From NCBI GenBank assembly GCA_964475835.1, contig CAYYYL010000039.1, positions 1 to 25,190 on the forward strand: a DNA stretch of 25,190 nucleotides. The letters are read 5' to 3'. The stretch comes from JABDCI01 sp964475835. Lineage in GTDB: Bacteria > Verrucomicrobiota > Verrucomicrobiia > JABWAM01. The position numbers and the translations under genes are program-made. Positions 8,205 to 15,997 of the stretch are shown here, in pieces (the first letter of the stretch is position 1; the number at the start of each line of letters is the position of its first letter). The notes under the pieces are model-generated. The model had not been told where the DNA came from, did no database searches, and worked only from the letters and a program-made list of their open reading frames with translations.

Positions 8205-8742
8205 GAGTTTCAAATTTTACGTCAAATATTACCTGACGAATCACATCATTAACCACATCCCATCTCACTCAATCCGACTATTCTGGTACCGGCATTCCAT
8301 GGGAATGCGAATCGGCGCGCGCAGTCAGATCTTGCTCGGGTGCAAGTTTTTAGGGGATGCCATTTCACAAATTGAAATCGGCTGCGATTCCGTCCTTGGT
8401 TACGGGGTCACCATCAATGCCGCCGCTCCCATCCAGATCGGCGACCATGTTCTCATCGCTGCAGGAACTGAAATTCATACGGCGGATCACGACTGCCAGG
8501 ACCCGGAGTTTTCCGTACGCAAGGCGGGCGTCACCATCCGGTCTCAAAGTTATATCGCCTCCAGGGCACTGATCCTCAAAGGGGTCACCCTTGATCGGGG
8601 GGCGGTTGTTGCCGCGGGTGCGGTGGTGTTTCAGGACGTCAAAGCGTGGACCATTGTCGCGGGCAATCCCGCCCGCTCTGTGGGAAACCGCGTGGAGGGT
8701 AAACTACCTGAACCGATTCAGGGCGCCCCTTTATTTTGCTGA
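8197..8742 (+). CDS. Left-handed beta-helix (hexapeptide) acyltransferase
   Basis: This 181-residue protein contains the imperfect hexapeptide repeats of left-handed beta-helix acyltransferases from about residue 55 to 165. The runs include IEIGCDSVLGYGVTI, IQIGDHVLIAAGTEI and VTLDRGAVVAAGAVV, closing with the family signature IVAGNPARSVG. H89 or H92 in IHTADHDC is a candidate catalytic histidine, as in the maltose/galactoside and NodL/WbbJ-type acetyltransferases. Such enzymes O- or N-acylate sugars in the cytoplasm. The ATG overlaps the last codons of the FkbH-like gene (8 bases) behind an AGGA sequence, implying translational coupling. It is therefore the natural candidate to hand the carrier-bound acyl group to a sugar, although acetyl-CoA is the more usual donor in the family. 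It ends in a 12-base overlap with the convergent GT-C gene. Confidence 0.88.
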   Translation: MLKSFKFYVKYYLTNHIINHIPSHSIRLFWYRHSMGMRIGARSQILLGCKFLGDAISQIEIGCDSVLGYGVTINAAAPIQIGDHVLIAAGTEIHTADHDCQDPEFSVRKAGVTIRSQSYIASRALILKGVTLDRGAVVAAGAVVFQDVKAWTIVAGNPARSVGNRVEGKLPEPIQGAPLFC

Positions 8743-10554
8743 TTCCGTCGATCTTCGTTCCAACACGACAAAACCGTAACGAAAGGGAGTCGCCCCCGGT
8801 GTGATGTCCCCTCCCCAATGGGCCCGTTCTTCGAAGTGACGCCCGATCCATTCGCCGATTTCAGGTGCGAACTGTCGTCCAAAATAAAGCACGGAAGGAA
8901 TTTTTCCCTCCTTGTTCAGGCGACGGGTCAAAGCAAAACTCCTGACGGGGATCCAGGCGTTATCCCGGACAATCCAACGAATGTTGGACTGCTCAAGCTT
9001 TTCAATCATTCGGGCCTCGGCAAAGGAGTGTAACACGCCATTTTCCGGCTCACTTTTCCAAAGCGTGCCGTCGGCGTCATATTCCACAGGGAGCCGTCCC
9101 GCCAGCGCATATACGGGCATGTTGGGAGAATAGGAATAGATTCGTTCGTTTGGGGCACTCAATGCCTTGATCTGATCCGCGGCCCAGATGTACCCATGCA
9201 TGGTTTCCGATCGATCCGCCCGATCACTGATCCAGACATCCCCCCATCGAGTCTCATAACGGATCGCCGGTTCACGATACGTCTGAAAGGTGCTCAGAAC
9301 CATGGGACCAAATCCGAGACACCAGCAGACGGCAAGACCCAGTCCCAGCCGGGAACCCTGCTCGGGGTTCAATTTTTTTTTCCAATCGGCAAAGGCTTGA
9401 ATCACGGAAAGCAAAAGAATCGGCGCCAAAAATGGAAAATAGTAACCATCTCCCCCCGAAATGATTCTGATCGTCAGGAGTACTGATCCGACTGCAAGCA
9501 CCAGGTTGGCCCATCGATCACGATTGGGTTCACAGACGAGGGCCCAGAGACGCCACAACAGGATACCACATCCAAAAAATACCAGGATGAAAACGTATTG
9601 AAAATAGAGTGTGTCGCGCCATGCGCCAATGGCCGACACCGCAGATGTTGCCAAAATCGCCAGAATGATGGCCCATCGCGAATTCCACCGTGCGGCCATC
9701 CAGACCAGCAGCACGATAAAGCAGCCGAACGTGGCGGCACGAGCAAAGGGCATAAGTTGAAAATCCCCGCTTTGTCCGGCCCCCACATAGTATCGGATCT
9801 CGGATATTCGCTGCATCAACAGATCTGAAGGCACAAATCGAGTGGTCCACCCCCACCACACTAACAGGGGAAAAAATCCAAGTCCGACACCCGCCAGGGC
9901 CCATCCCCATTCTGTTCGACGGCTTCCAATCACCATCGAAAAAACGGAAGCCAGGGCCAGAAAAGCGATACCTGGAAAACTGTCGAGCCGTACCATCAGG
10001 GGAGCAACTCCACAGAGGAGGCATGCGAGGAGTGACGAGGAGCGACGGGCATTTCGAATCCCGTCCAGCAGGAAATAAACGATCCCCATCAGAATCACCA
10101 CCTGCCATACCCCCGCCTGGCTGAAGGGCATCATGAAATTTCCCGGGCGCATGATATCCGGAGGAAAGACAAAGAGCGTGAAATAAGATCCCAGCAACAG
10201 CATCCGCCCAAGTCGGTTCAAACCGCAAAGAATGCCCACTCGTGCCATTAGCCAGACCACCACAAGAAGGAGCGCTCCATTAACAATTCGGTCCACCCCA
10301 ATCGAGTCCCCAAACAGGCGAAGAAAAAACGCATTAAGCTGATAAGAAACAGGGCCGTAGATGGACTCAAAATCCCGAAAGGGAATCTCCCCGAAAAGAA
10401 TACGGCGGGGGAGCAAAATCTCACGGGCCGTATCCCAGCCGAAAAGCCCCCATCGCCCCCAGCCCACCACCCAATGCACCACCAGCCACGGCAGGACCCA
10501 AAGCGTGTCCCCCCATGCAGCGTCCCCACGGAACAACTTGATCCCACGGTTCAT
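8731..10554 (-). CDS. GT-C type multi-pass membrane glycosyltransferase (GT39/ArnT-like)
   Basis: This 607-residue protein has roughly 10-13 hydrophobic segments in the first 430 residues and a soluble C-terminal region of about 170 residues. The first extracytoplasmic loop carries GWDTAREILLPRRILFGE and PFRDFESIYGP, the typical acidic-residue-containing loop of GT-C enzymes that use polyprenyl-phosphate sugars (GT39, ArnT and relatives). It would add a sugar at the outer face of the cytoplasmic membrane. Its start codon overlaps the stop of the SGNH gene in an ATGA arrangement, so the two are translationally coupled. A second, diverged protein of the same plan is encoded at 13964-15745. Substrate is unknown and the family assignment rests on topology and the loop motif. 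Confidence 0.8.
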   Translation of the reverse strand: MNRGIKLFRGDAAWGDTLWVLPWLVVHWVVGWGRWGLFGWDTAREILLPRRILFGEIPFRDFESIYGPVSYQLNAFFLRLFGDSIGVDRIVNGALLLVVVWLMARVGILCGLNRLGRMLLLGSYFTLFVFPPDIMRPGNFMMPFSQAGVWQVVILMGIVYFLLDGIRNARRSSSLLACLLCGVAPLMVRLDSFPGIAFLALASVFSMVIGSRRTEWGWALAGVGLGFFPLLVWWGWTTRFVPSDLLMQRISEIRYYVGAGQSGDFQLMPFARAATFGCFIVLLVWMAARWNSRWAIILAILATSAVSAIGAWRDTLYFQYVFILVFFGCGILLWRLWALVCEPNRDRWANLVLAVGSVLLTIRIISGGDGYYFPFLAPILLLSVIQAFADWKKKLNPEQGSRLGLGLAVCWCLGFGPMVLSTFQTYREPAIRYETRWGDVWISDRADRSETMHGYIWAADQIKALSAPNERIYSYSPNMPVYALAGRLPVEYDADGTLWKSEPENGVLHSFAEARMIEKLEQSNIRWIVRDNAWIPVRSFALTRRLNKEGKIPSVLYFGRQFAPEIGEWIGRHFEERAHWGGDITPGATPFRYGFVVLERRSTESAK

Positions 10555-11726
10555 CGGTGAGAAGAAGACATCTCTTCTTGCATGAGACGCCGGGTGAAGG
10601 GCACGAGAGTTGCCGCCACGATGTCGTTCCCAAGGTCCGTCAAGTGACAGTCGTCCATAAACAACAGATCTTTGGAATGAGCGAGGGTTTCATTTAAATT
10701 TAATGTCAGAATGGGAAGGGAGGAAGATCGCGCCGCCTCCTCATGCGCCTTTTGAATGGCTGGATAAATTTCCTTCATGGCCTGACGCCATGTGGGTTGG
10801 ATCCGGACGGAATCGAACATCTCTTCCTCCTTCGCCATGGGCTTGCCACACCAATGAATCTGGGGTTGCAGGGCAAGCACCACGCCCTTGCACCCTCCCT
10901 CACGAGCCAACGCAAATAGATTTTCCAGGTTGCCAGCATACACAGATTCCACTTCCCCATGTGATTGGTAGAAATCGAGTTCACGCGATTGTTTTTCTTG
11001 AAAACGGACATGAGCCTCACGCTGATAATATTCCCGGGGATGCCTCAGAGCCAGCCATGACTCCTTGAGCCTCCAGATGGGAAAGAAGAGTTCCTTCAGA
11101 TAGGAACGCTGATTGAGCTCACGGTCGATTTCGAAGCTCCATGCATTCCAGAAAGGTCGATAGACGGGCATCACCGCCTGGAACGCATCGTTTCTTCCGG
11201 AATACACAAGGAGGAAATCCGGACGGTATTTTCGGAACTCCGTGGCAAACGCGAGCATCATCTGGGTGGAATCCCAACCCACGCGCCCGAAATTGTAAAA
11301 CTCCATGCGATGCTTCGCATCACCCTCGTTCAACAACTTCTGAATCTGAAAAGGGATCGTGTTGGTGTTGGATGTCCCGGTGACGAGAACGCTTCCCCCC
11401 AGACACATCCAACGGGTGACCCCCGGTGTTTTCTCGACTGTATACTCCACGTCATCGCGACACGCCTGACCATTGAGCTTCCAGCCGTAGGTGAAAGTCT
11501 TTCCATCCTTCGTCACCGTCTGAAGGAGCGATTGATTCGGAATCTGGTCACCCGTGAGAAAAGGATGACGAACAAACCCGTTTTGAATCGTCTTCGGCGC
11601 CACTTTCTCCTGTATCCGCAGCTTCGCGTACCAAAGCAGGCATCCGGCAACATAAAAGGTCGACACCATGGCCACCACCGTGACGCAAACTGCGAGGAAT
11701 AGGGAACCAGGTTTTGACTTCGCCAT
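10551..11726 (-). CDS. Membrane-anchored SGNH/GDSL-fold protein (first copy)
   Basis: This 391-residue protein has one N-terminal membrane segment (about residues 10-32), leaving the rest outside the cytoplasmic membrane. The SGNH blocks can be followed: the nucleophile region CLGGSVLVTG (S112), a block II glycine in GRVGWDSTQ (148-155), block III YSGRND with N179, and block V D358-x-x-H361 in DDCHLTDLGND. Such proteins hydrolyse or transfer acyl esters on glycans. It follows the methyltransferase gene after 11 bases, is preceded by AAGGAG 5 bases from the ATG, and overlaps the GT-C gene by 4 bases. This arrangement suggests a role in modifying a glycan at the cell surface. The substrate is not readable and the block II match is weak. 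Confidence 0.82.
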   Translation of the reverse strand: MAKSKPGSLFLAVCVTVVAMVSTFYVAGCLLWYAKLRIQEKVAPKTIQNGFVRHPFLTGDQIPNQSLLQTVTKDGKTFTYGWKLNGQACRDDVEYTVEKTPGVTRWMCLGGSVLVTGTSNTNTIPFQIQKLLNEGDAKHRMEFYNFGRVGWDSTQMMLAFATEFRKYRPDFLLVYSGRNDAFQAVMPVYRPFWNAWSFEIDRELNQRSYLKELFFPIWRLKESWLALRHPREYYQREAHVRFQEKQSRELDFYQSHGEVESVYAGNLENLFALAREGGCKGVVLALQPQIHWCGKPMAKEEEMFDSVRIQPTWRQAMKEIYPAIQKAHEEAARSSSLPILTLNLNETLAHSKDLLFMDDCHLTDLGNDIVAATLVPFTRRLMQEEMSSSHR

Positions 11727-11731
11727 GAAAG

Positions 11732-11737
11732 CTCCTT
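11732..11737 (-). promoter_or_regulatory. Ribosome binding site of the first SGNH gene
   Basis: AAGGAG on the minus strand lies 5 bases before the ATG at 11726. It lies entirely in the short gap after the methyltransferase stop codon. Confidence 0.7.
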
Positions 11738-12589
11738 TTACTTGCAGGCGATAGAATCCGTCCTTCGAGCTTCCTCCGACTGATGCCGGGTGATGAATTC
11801 GTTTTTATTCAACTCCCCGAAATCCACCTTTGACTCGCAAGGCTGGAGAACGGCGAGGAAACCGTAGGCCCAGGACCACATCGAACACCACCGTGCAAAC
11901 CGGGAGCGTTCACCCCAGCGATAAAGACGCAGGGACCACCGGACCACAGAGAGAAACGCCCGCCGTTCTCCGAACATTTTTTTTCGAAGAAAAACCATCG
12001 TCCGGAAGGGTATCGATGGCCAGAAATTCAGAATAACCCCGCGCACGGCCTGGGTTTCCGCACGAAATCCCGCCCTGTCAAACAATCGCAGAAGCTGCCG
12101 GGGAGTGTAGACTTGCACATGAAAATCCACACTATCGGACGCGTGTTGAATCAAGGGATTTATCAGAGGAGTGCTGAACAAAAGGCGTCCGTCGCGGGTC
12201 AGTCGCGATCGCAGAAATTCGAGCACCCGGAAATCATGAAACACATGCTCGAGGACTTCGCACAAAATGATGAGATCATAGGTGCCCGAGATTTTTTGAA
12301 GCCCCTGCTCCTCATCCAGATTTGCCTCAATAAAAACACCCCTGTTCCTTTCCGTAAAATGGGCGGGTCGAGACAGATCCAGGACATCGGGCGCATAACC
12401 CAATGTTTCAAGAAAAATGGTGTCCCGCCCCGAGTAATCCCCAATCACCAAAATCCTCTGCGTCGGGGATCGTTTGGAAAGTGCAGCGGTCAATTGAACC
12501 GTTGGTAGAAGTCCGTTGGGGTCGAAAAAAGGCCAGTCACACCGGCCATACGCCTGGTCAAAAAACTTCAGGTAAAGATCCTCGATCAT
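11738..12589 (-). CDS. Class I SAM-dependent methyltransferase
   Basis: This 283-residue protein has a Rossmann-like methyltransferase core. The SAM-binding strand reads ILVIGDYSGRDT (46-57), a degenerate version of the DxGxGxG motif with D51 and G54. The motif is followed by VLDLS (69-73), YDLIILCEVLEHV (about 104-116), and the post-core LRSRLTRDGRLLFSTP, as in Methyltransf_11/23 families. The C-terminal third is basic with a hydrophobic stretch near residues 235-250 (WCSMWSWAYGFLAVL), possibly for membrane association. It is the first gene of the minus-strand operon with the SGNH and GT-C genes, so methylation of a sugar or lipid-linked glycan is the likely role. A GGAGGG sequence precedes the ATG by 6 bases. 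The acceptor is unknown. Confidence 0.85.
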   Translation of the reverse strand: MIEDLYLKFFDQAYGRCDWPFFDPNGLLPTVQLTAALSKRSPTQRILVIGDYSGRDTIFLETLGYAPDVLDLSRPAHFTERNRGVFIEANLDEEQGLQKISGTYDLIILCEVLEHVFHDFRVLEFLRSRLTRDGRLLFSTPLINPLIQHASDSVDFHVQVYTPRQLLRLFDRAGFRAETQAVRGVILNFWPSIPFRTMVFLRKKMFGERRAFLSVVRWSLRLYRWGERSRFARWCSMWSWAYGFLAVLQPCESKVDFGELNKNEFITRHQSEEARRTDSIACK

Positions 12590-12595
12590 GTGAAT

Positions 12596-12601
12596 CCCTC
12601 C
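12596..12601 (-). promoter_or_regulatory. Ribosome binding site of the methyltransferase gene
   Basis: GGAGGG on the minus strand lies 6 bases before the ATG at 12589 and supports that start as the first gene of the operon. Confidence 0.7.
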
Positions 12602-12670
12602 AGACTACCATGAAGCTCGATAAGTAGATAGATCTTTGGGGGCTTTGAACTTAGAAAAAGAGCGGAAAGA

Positions 12671-12777
12671 AACCACAGATTAACGCAGATGATGCAGAGC
12701 TGATTGCCGATGCCGCAATGCGGCATCGGCAAAACCTTCAGGAAAAAATCTGTGTCAATCTGTGTTCATCTGCGGTT
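12671..12777. repeat. Intergenic inverted repeat with 10-nt periodic arms and a palindromic core
   Basis: The left arm (12671-12700) and right arm (12748-12777) are built of 10-base units. On the right these read ATCTGTGTCA, ATCTGTGTTC and ATCTGCGGTT; on the left AACCACAGAT, TAACGCAGAT and a diverged third. The arms are imperfect reverse complements of each other (9 of 10 matches in the outermost unit). Between them sits a perfect 14-bp inverted repeat, 12704-12717 with 12719-12732, around a single central base. It occupies the gap between two genes that are both read leftwards (12851-13711 and the operon starting at 12589). Similar ACAGATTAACACAGAT-type repeats are, to my knowledge, widespread in several bacterial phyla. 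There is no transposase and no open frame. Confidence 0.8.
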
Positions 12778-12850
12778 CCTTCTGACTTGGGCTATTTCTG
12801 CATTGATTCTGTTCAAAGTAAGACATTGCGTTTCCCGTTTTAAGAGCTAT

Positions 12851-13711
12851 TCAAGGCAACTGGGATTCGTTCGTAACCGACCCTCCATCCCCGGGTGTGT
12901 TGAGCTCCGGAATAATCATCTCCGTGTGACCATTTCCGGCAGGGTTGTTCCGTTCGGGAATGGGCGTATCCATGGATGGACTGCTCTCTTGAGGGGATGG
13001 AGATACAGGAATAGTCGCTTTTTCCTCCTCAACCACCGCAGATCCAGCCGAAGTGGTGGCATCCTTTGACCCAGCTTCAAGAATGATCCTGTCACCCTCC
13101 ACACGGAAGCTTTTCACCTTGGCGATCACCGCCCGGAATTCACTGTTCTCGCGTAATTTGTCATTGATTCCCTGCTGCAGGCCGTCGGACATGGGCTTCA
13201 TGAACTCCGCAGGTGGCTCCTTGCCGTTCACCTTGAGACTTGTCAGGGCAATATTAAATTCCCTGCCCTCGGAAATGGAGGCCTTGAGCCCCACCGTTCC
13301 ATTCACAAATTTACCCTTCATCTTCAAGAGTTTCTCCAGAGGAATGCTCACATCCCCCAATAAAGAACCATCTTCAATACGGAGAAAAAATCGACCACGC
13401 AGATCCGCCAGCCCAGGCTCGTAAGCAATGTAGGTATTCACATCATCCGCCGTCAGTTCCAGATGGGATCGAATATCGCTGGAAGTGTTTTTCTGAAAAT
13501 CACGAATCCGGTTTCGAACTTCCTCATACTTCTCCTGGTTGGTTTTTACAGGAGGAAGGGACGCCGGCTCAGAGGAAACAAATCCGGCCACCTTTTTATA
13601 TACGGAATAGGCTCCCCAACCCGCAACCAGACCCAAAACAGCTCCCACAACAAGCAACACCAAACATCCCTTCAACCAGCATCCCATTCCCGCCTTTTGC
13701 GTTGTTTCCAT
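12851..13711 (-). CDS. Conserved-type hypothetical protein, single membrane anchor
   Basis: I do not recognise this 286-residue protein. It has one N-terminal membrane segment (about residues 12-33, LKGCLVLLVVGAVLGLVAGW) with the bulk probably outside the cytoplasm. A short charged helical part (about 55-80) follows, then a region with HLELTADDVNTYIAY and FFLRIEDGSLLGDVSIPL that looks beta-rich. The last 70 residues are low-complexity and rich in Pro, Ser, Glu and Asn. The start at 13711 puts the charged METTQKAG segment before the membrane helix; an in-frame start at 13747 would add 12 basic residues. It is transcribed in the same direction as the methyltransferase operon but separated by 261 bases containing a repeat. 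No function is proposed. Confidence 0.75.
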   Translation of the reverse strand: METTQKAGMGCWLKGCLVLLVVGAVLGLVAGWGAYSVYKKVAGFVSSEPASLPPVKTNQEKYEEVRNRIRDFQKNTSSDIRSHLELTADDVNTYIAYEPGLADLRGRFFLRIEDGSLLGDVSIPLEKLLKMKGKFVNGTVGLKASISEGREFNIALTSLKVNGKEPPAEFMKPMSDGLQQGINDKLRENSEFRAVIAKVKSFRVEGDRIILEAGSKDATTSAGSAVVEEEKATIPVSPSPQESSPSMDTPIPERNNPAGNGHTEMIIPELNTPGDGGSVTNESQLP

Positions 13712-13796
13712 AGAATTGCGCCCTTTGTTTCGCTTTCTTTGCATCAAAATCCCAGGGAGAACAATCCTGAAATCGCCCTCCTTCGAGACAAACCTT

Positions 13797-13828
13797 CCCC
13801 CAGCCCTCCTGCATTGGAGGGGCTGGGG
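13797..13828. repeat. Strong GC-rich hairpin in the divergent intergenic region
   Basis: CCCCAGCCC-TCC and GGAGGGGCTGGGG can pair around the loop TGCATT with a single-base bulge. The hairpin lies in the 252-base gap between the divergent genes starting at 13711 and 13964. No run of T follows on either strand, so a classic intrinsic terminator is not supported. It may be a transcript-leader structure or a small repeat copy. Confidence 0.5.
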
Positions 13829-13963
13829 AGCTATTTCAAGGGATGCAGTTTCCCGTTGTTTTCATGAGAAATGCTTCACTCGAGAAATCGCGTCCGATGT
13901 CCCCATCTCCCATAAAAAGGGAACTTGCTGGGTGAAGAATCGCTTCAGTAGGATGACGCCCTC

Positions 13964-15745
13964 ATGCAGCACCCGGAAATCATTCGCGAATCTTCGCCAA
14001 AATGGTCCCTGAGATCCCCCTCTTCGATAGGGATCGCGACCCTGACCGGATTGACGTTGCTTTTATTTATTCGCGGATGGGGATGTTGGACTCTGACGGT
14101 TTGCGGAGACAATTCCCTCGACGTTTCCGATGCCCTGCGGTTTTACCATGGAGATTTGCCTTACCGGGACTTCATCCCTTTTTATGGTGGGACCGCCCTT
14201 CTGACACACTTCCTCGTCCTTGTGCTATCGCGGGGCCTGGTCCCGGGACTTTGGATTTTTTACGGCATCCTTTCCTTGATGGTCACCCTGTGGCTTTTCC
14301 GATTTTGGAAACGACGAACCAACTTCCTGGTGGGAATGGCTGCGGGACTGTTATTCCTCACCGTCAGCGCCTATTCCCCATTCAACAACACCAACTGGCC
14401 GATGCCGTACTCCCATTCGGGAGTTCTGGGACCAGCCTTGATCATGGCGCTTCTTTCTCTGGCTTTTGACCTGAAAAAGACAACGCTCCACCGGGGTTCT
14501 GTCTTGATCATGGGACTCATCTGTGGAGCCCTTCCCACCATCAAAACGGACTATGCAGGCGTCTCGCTTGCTGCGGGCCTGCTATTAACCCTTCGAATTT
14601 GGAAAACCCAACCCCGAGGCCTCCCCATTCTCCTTACAGGTTTTTGTCTTCCGAGCATCATCCTTCACGTCCTGTTTTCCTGGTTTTATGGAGCAAGCTT
14701 CACCCAGATCTGGGTGGACCCCTTAAAGGAAGCGGTGCTTCTTTCGGACAATGCGAACACCTACCAATACACGCTTCGCTACCTTGTTTGCATCACCGCC
14801 ATTGGAAGCATGGATATTCTGGGACGTCTTGGCATCCGATCCGCAGCCCGCCTCCGGCTTGCCACGGCATTTCTTTTTGCCATCCTCCCCCTACTGGATC
14901 TTGGTGAGACTTTGGCGGGAAGACGCGAACCTCCATTCCAATTCATCTTCCTCAAGTACGGGGTCATCGCCATGTGCTATTGGGCCATGGTTCGAGAAGG
15001 CATACTCTGGCTGGCATCCATGATTCGGAAACGTCAGGCGCTTCCTCCCCCTCTCCTTTTCCTCATCAGCACCGTGGCGGCGGCCTCCATTTTTCGCGCT
15101 TTTGTGATCGGATTCTACACCGTCCCCTATGTCTTCCCCATTCTTCTGTTGGTTGCCATCCTTCAAACCATGCGATGGGTTCCCCGGGGACTTATCCGAT
15201 TTGGTTGGACCTTTTGCTTCTCAAGTTCCGCCCTGCTCGTCGCCATAGCGAGCCTTTTCATCCATCCCCCTCTCAATGCCGGCAGGCCAAAGGAAATCGT
15301 ACACAGTCGGTTCGGCACATTCCCCATTTTTCCCACAGGCAACGACATTCATGACCGGGAGCGCACCATCCTGATTCAAATGATGAGCCAGCAGCCCCTT
15401 GGAACCCCGATCCTGGCCGGTCCGTGGGCGGAATTGTATGTGGTCGGCGGGCAAAAAGCATTCGGCGTCCACGAAGCAATCTACAAACTCTGCATTCTAA
15501 AAAACCGCAGCGCACTCCGGCAGCAACAACTTGTTGACGAGCTGGAACTTAAAAAGTGCGGACTCGTAATCCTCGACAGCACAGAATTCAAGGATGGGTT
15601 CGGAGATCTCTTCGGACCGGAATCATGCTCTGTTCTTTACGAATACCTCGACCGCGAATTTTCACGTGACCCCCGCTTCCGAATGTATCACGTTTACTGG
15701 CGAAAATCCTCCGAACAAAAAATCTTCGGCAAGGAACACCTTTAA
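13964..15745 (+). CDS. GT-C type multi-pass membrane glycosyltransferase (second copy)
   Basis: This 593-residue protein has about 10-12 membrane segments up to residue 430 and a soluble C-terminal domain. The first large loop contains CGDNSLDVSDALRFYHGD and PYRDFIPFYGG, the equivalent of the acidic loop in GT39/ArnT-type enzymes. A later loop NTNWPMPYSHSGVLGPAL matches the RPGNFMMPFSQAGVWQVV segment of the protein at 8731-10554, so the two are diverged paralogues of one plan. The C-terminal domain also parallels it (a strand with PWAELYVVGG and a later GLVILDSTEF). It would transfer a sugar from a polyprenyl-phosphate donor at the outer membrane face. The SGNH gene follows on the same strand after a repeat-containing gap of 252 bases. 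AGGA lies 11 bases before the ATG. Substrate is unknown. Confidence 0.78.
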   Translation: MQHPEIIRESSPKWSLRSPSSIGIATLTGLTLLLFIRGWGCWTLTVCGDNSLDVSDALRFYHGDLPYRDFIPFYGGTALLTHFLVLVLSRGLVPGLWIFYGILSLMVTLWLFRFWKRRTNFLVGMAAGLLFLTVSAYSPFNNTNWPMPYSHSGVLGPALIMALLSLAFDLKKTTLHRGSVLIMGLICGALPTIKTDYAGVSLAAGLLLTLRIWKTQPRGLPILLTGFCLPSIILHVLFSWFYGASFTQIWVDPLKEAVLLSDNANTYQYTLRYLVCITAIGSMDILGRLGIRSAARLRLATAFLFAILPLLDLGETLAGRREPPFQFIFLKYGVIAMCYWAMVREGILWLASMIRKRQALPPPLLFLISTVAAASIFRAFVIGFYTVPYVFPILLLVAILQTMRWVPRGLIRFGWTFCFSSSALLVAIASLFIHPPLNAGRPKEIVHSRFGTFPIFPTGNDIHDRERTILIQMMSQQPLGTPILAGPWAELYVVGGQKAFGVHEAIYKLCILKNRSALRQQQLVDELELKKCGLVILDSTEFKDGFGDLFGPESCSVLYEYLDREFSRDPRFRMYHVYWRKSSEQKIFGKEHL

Positions 15746-15812
15746 ACTATTTTTGATTAACCGTGGCCGTTTTGAAAACCGAAGCATGGAAGCGGCAAAT
15801 AAATTTTCGTTA

Positions 15813-15879
15813 GGAGGCGACACTCCGTCGTCGCCGAACACTTAAGCTGCCAAGCTGCCGACAACAAAGCGTCGCCTCC
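15813..15879. repeat. Inverted repeat of the GGAGGCGACG family, imperfect copy
   Basis: The left arm at 15813-15835 and the right arm at 15857-15879 pair with 18 of 23 positions matching. The arms share the GGAGGCGAC...CGTCGTCG sequence found again at 19859-19922 and 21621-21646. The 21-base loop contains CTTAAGCTGCC, related to the CTTAAGTTGG loop of the copy at 19.9 kb. The copy has decayed more than the one at 19.9 kb. The remainder of this 252-base gap shows nothing recognisable. Confidence 0.85.
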
Positions 15880-15997
15880 CAATTTTAATTCAAATTCCAT
15901 AAGAATGTTTTTAAAAAAGCAACCCGGTCTTCTTTTTTTTCAAGCACGCTTCACGACGAATCAGGTTTTCGTCTGCAGGCAAATCAATCGATCTTAA

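Noticed and set aside
8197..8742. Assignment of a specific acetyltransferase name (such as a serine or maltose acetyltransferase)
   Set aside because: The hexapeptide repeats show only the fold; the operon context argues for a pathway-specific acyltransferase, so no gene symbol is given.
12671..12777. Possible CRISPR array because of the short periodic units
   Set aside because: The units are 10 bases long without spacers and occur as inverted arms; there are no cas genes.
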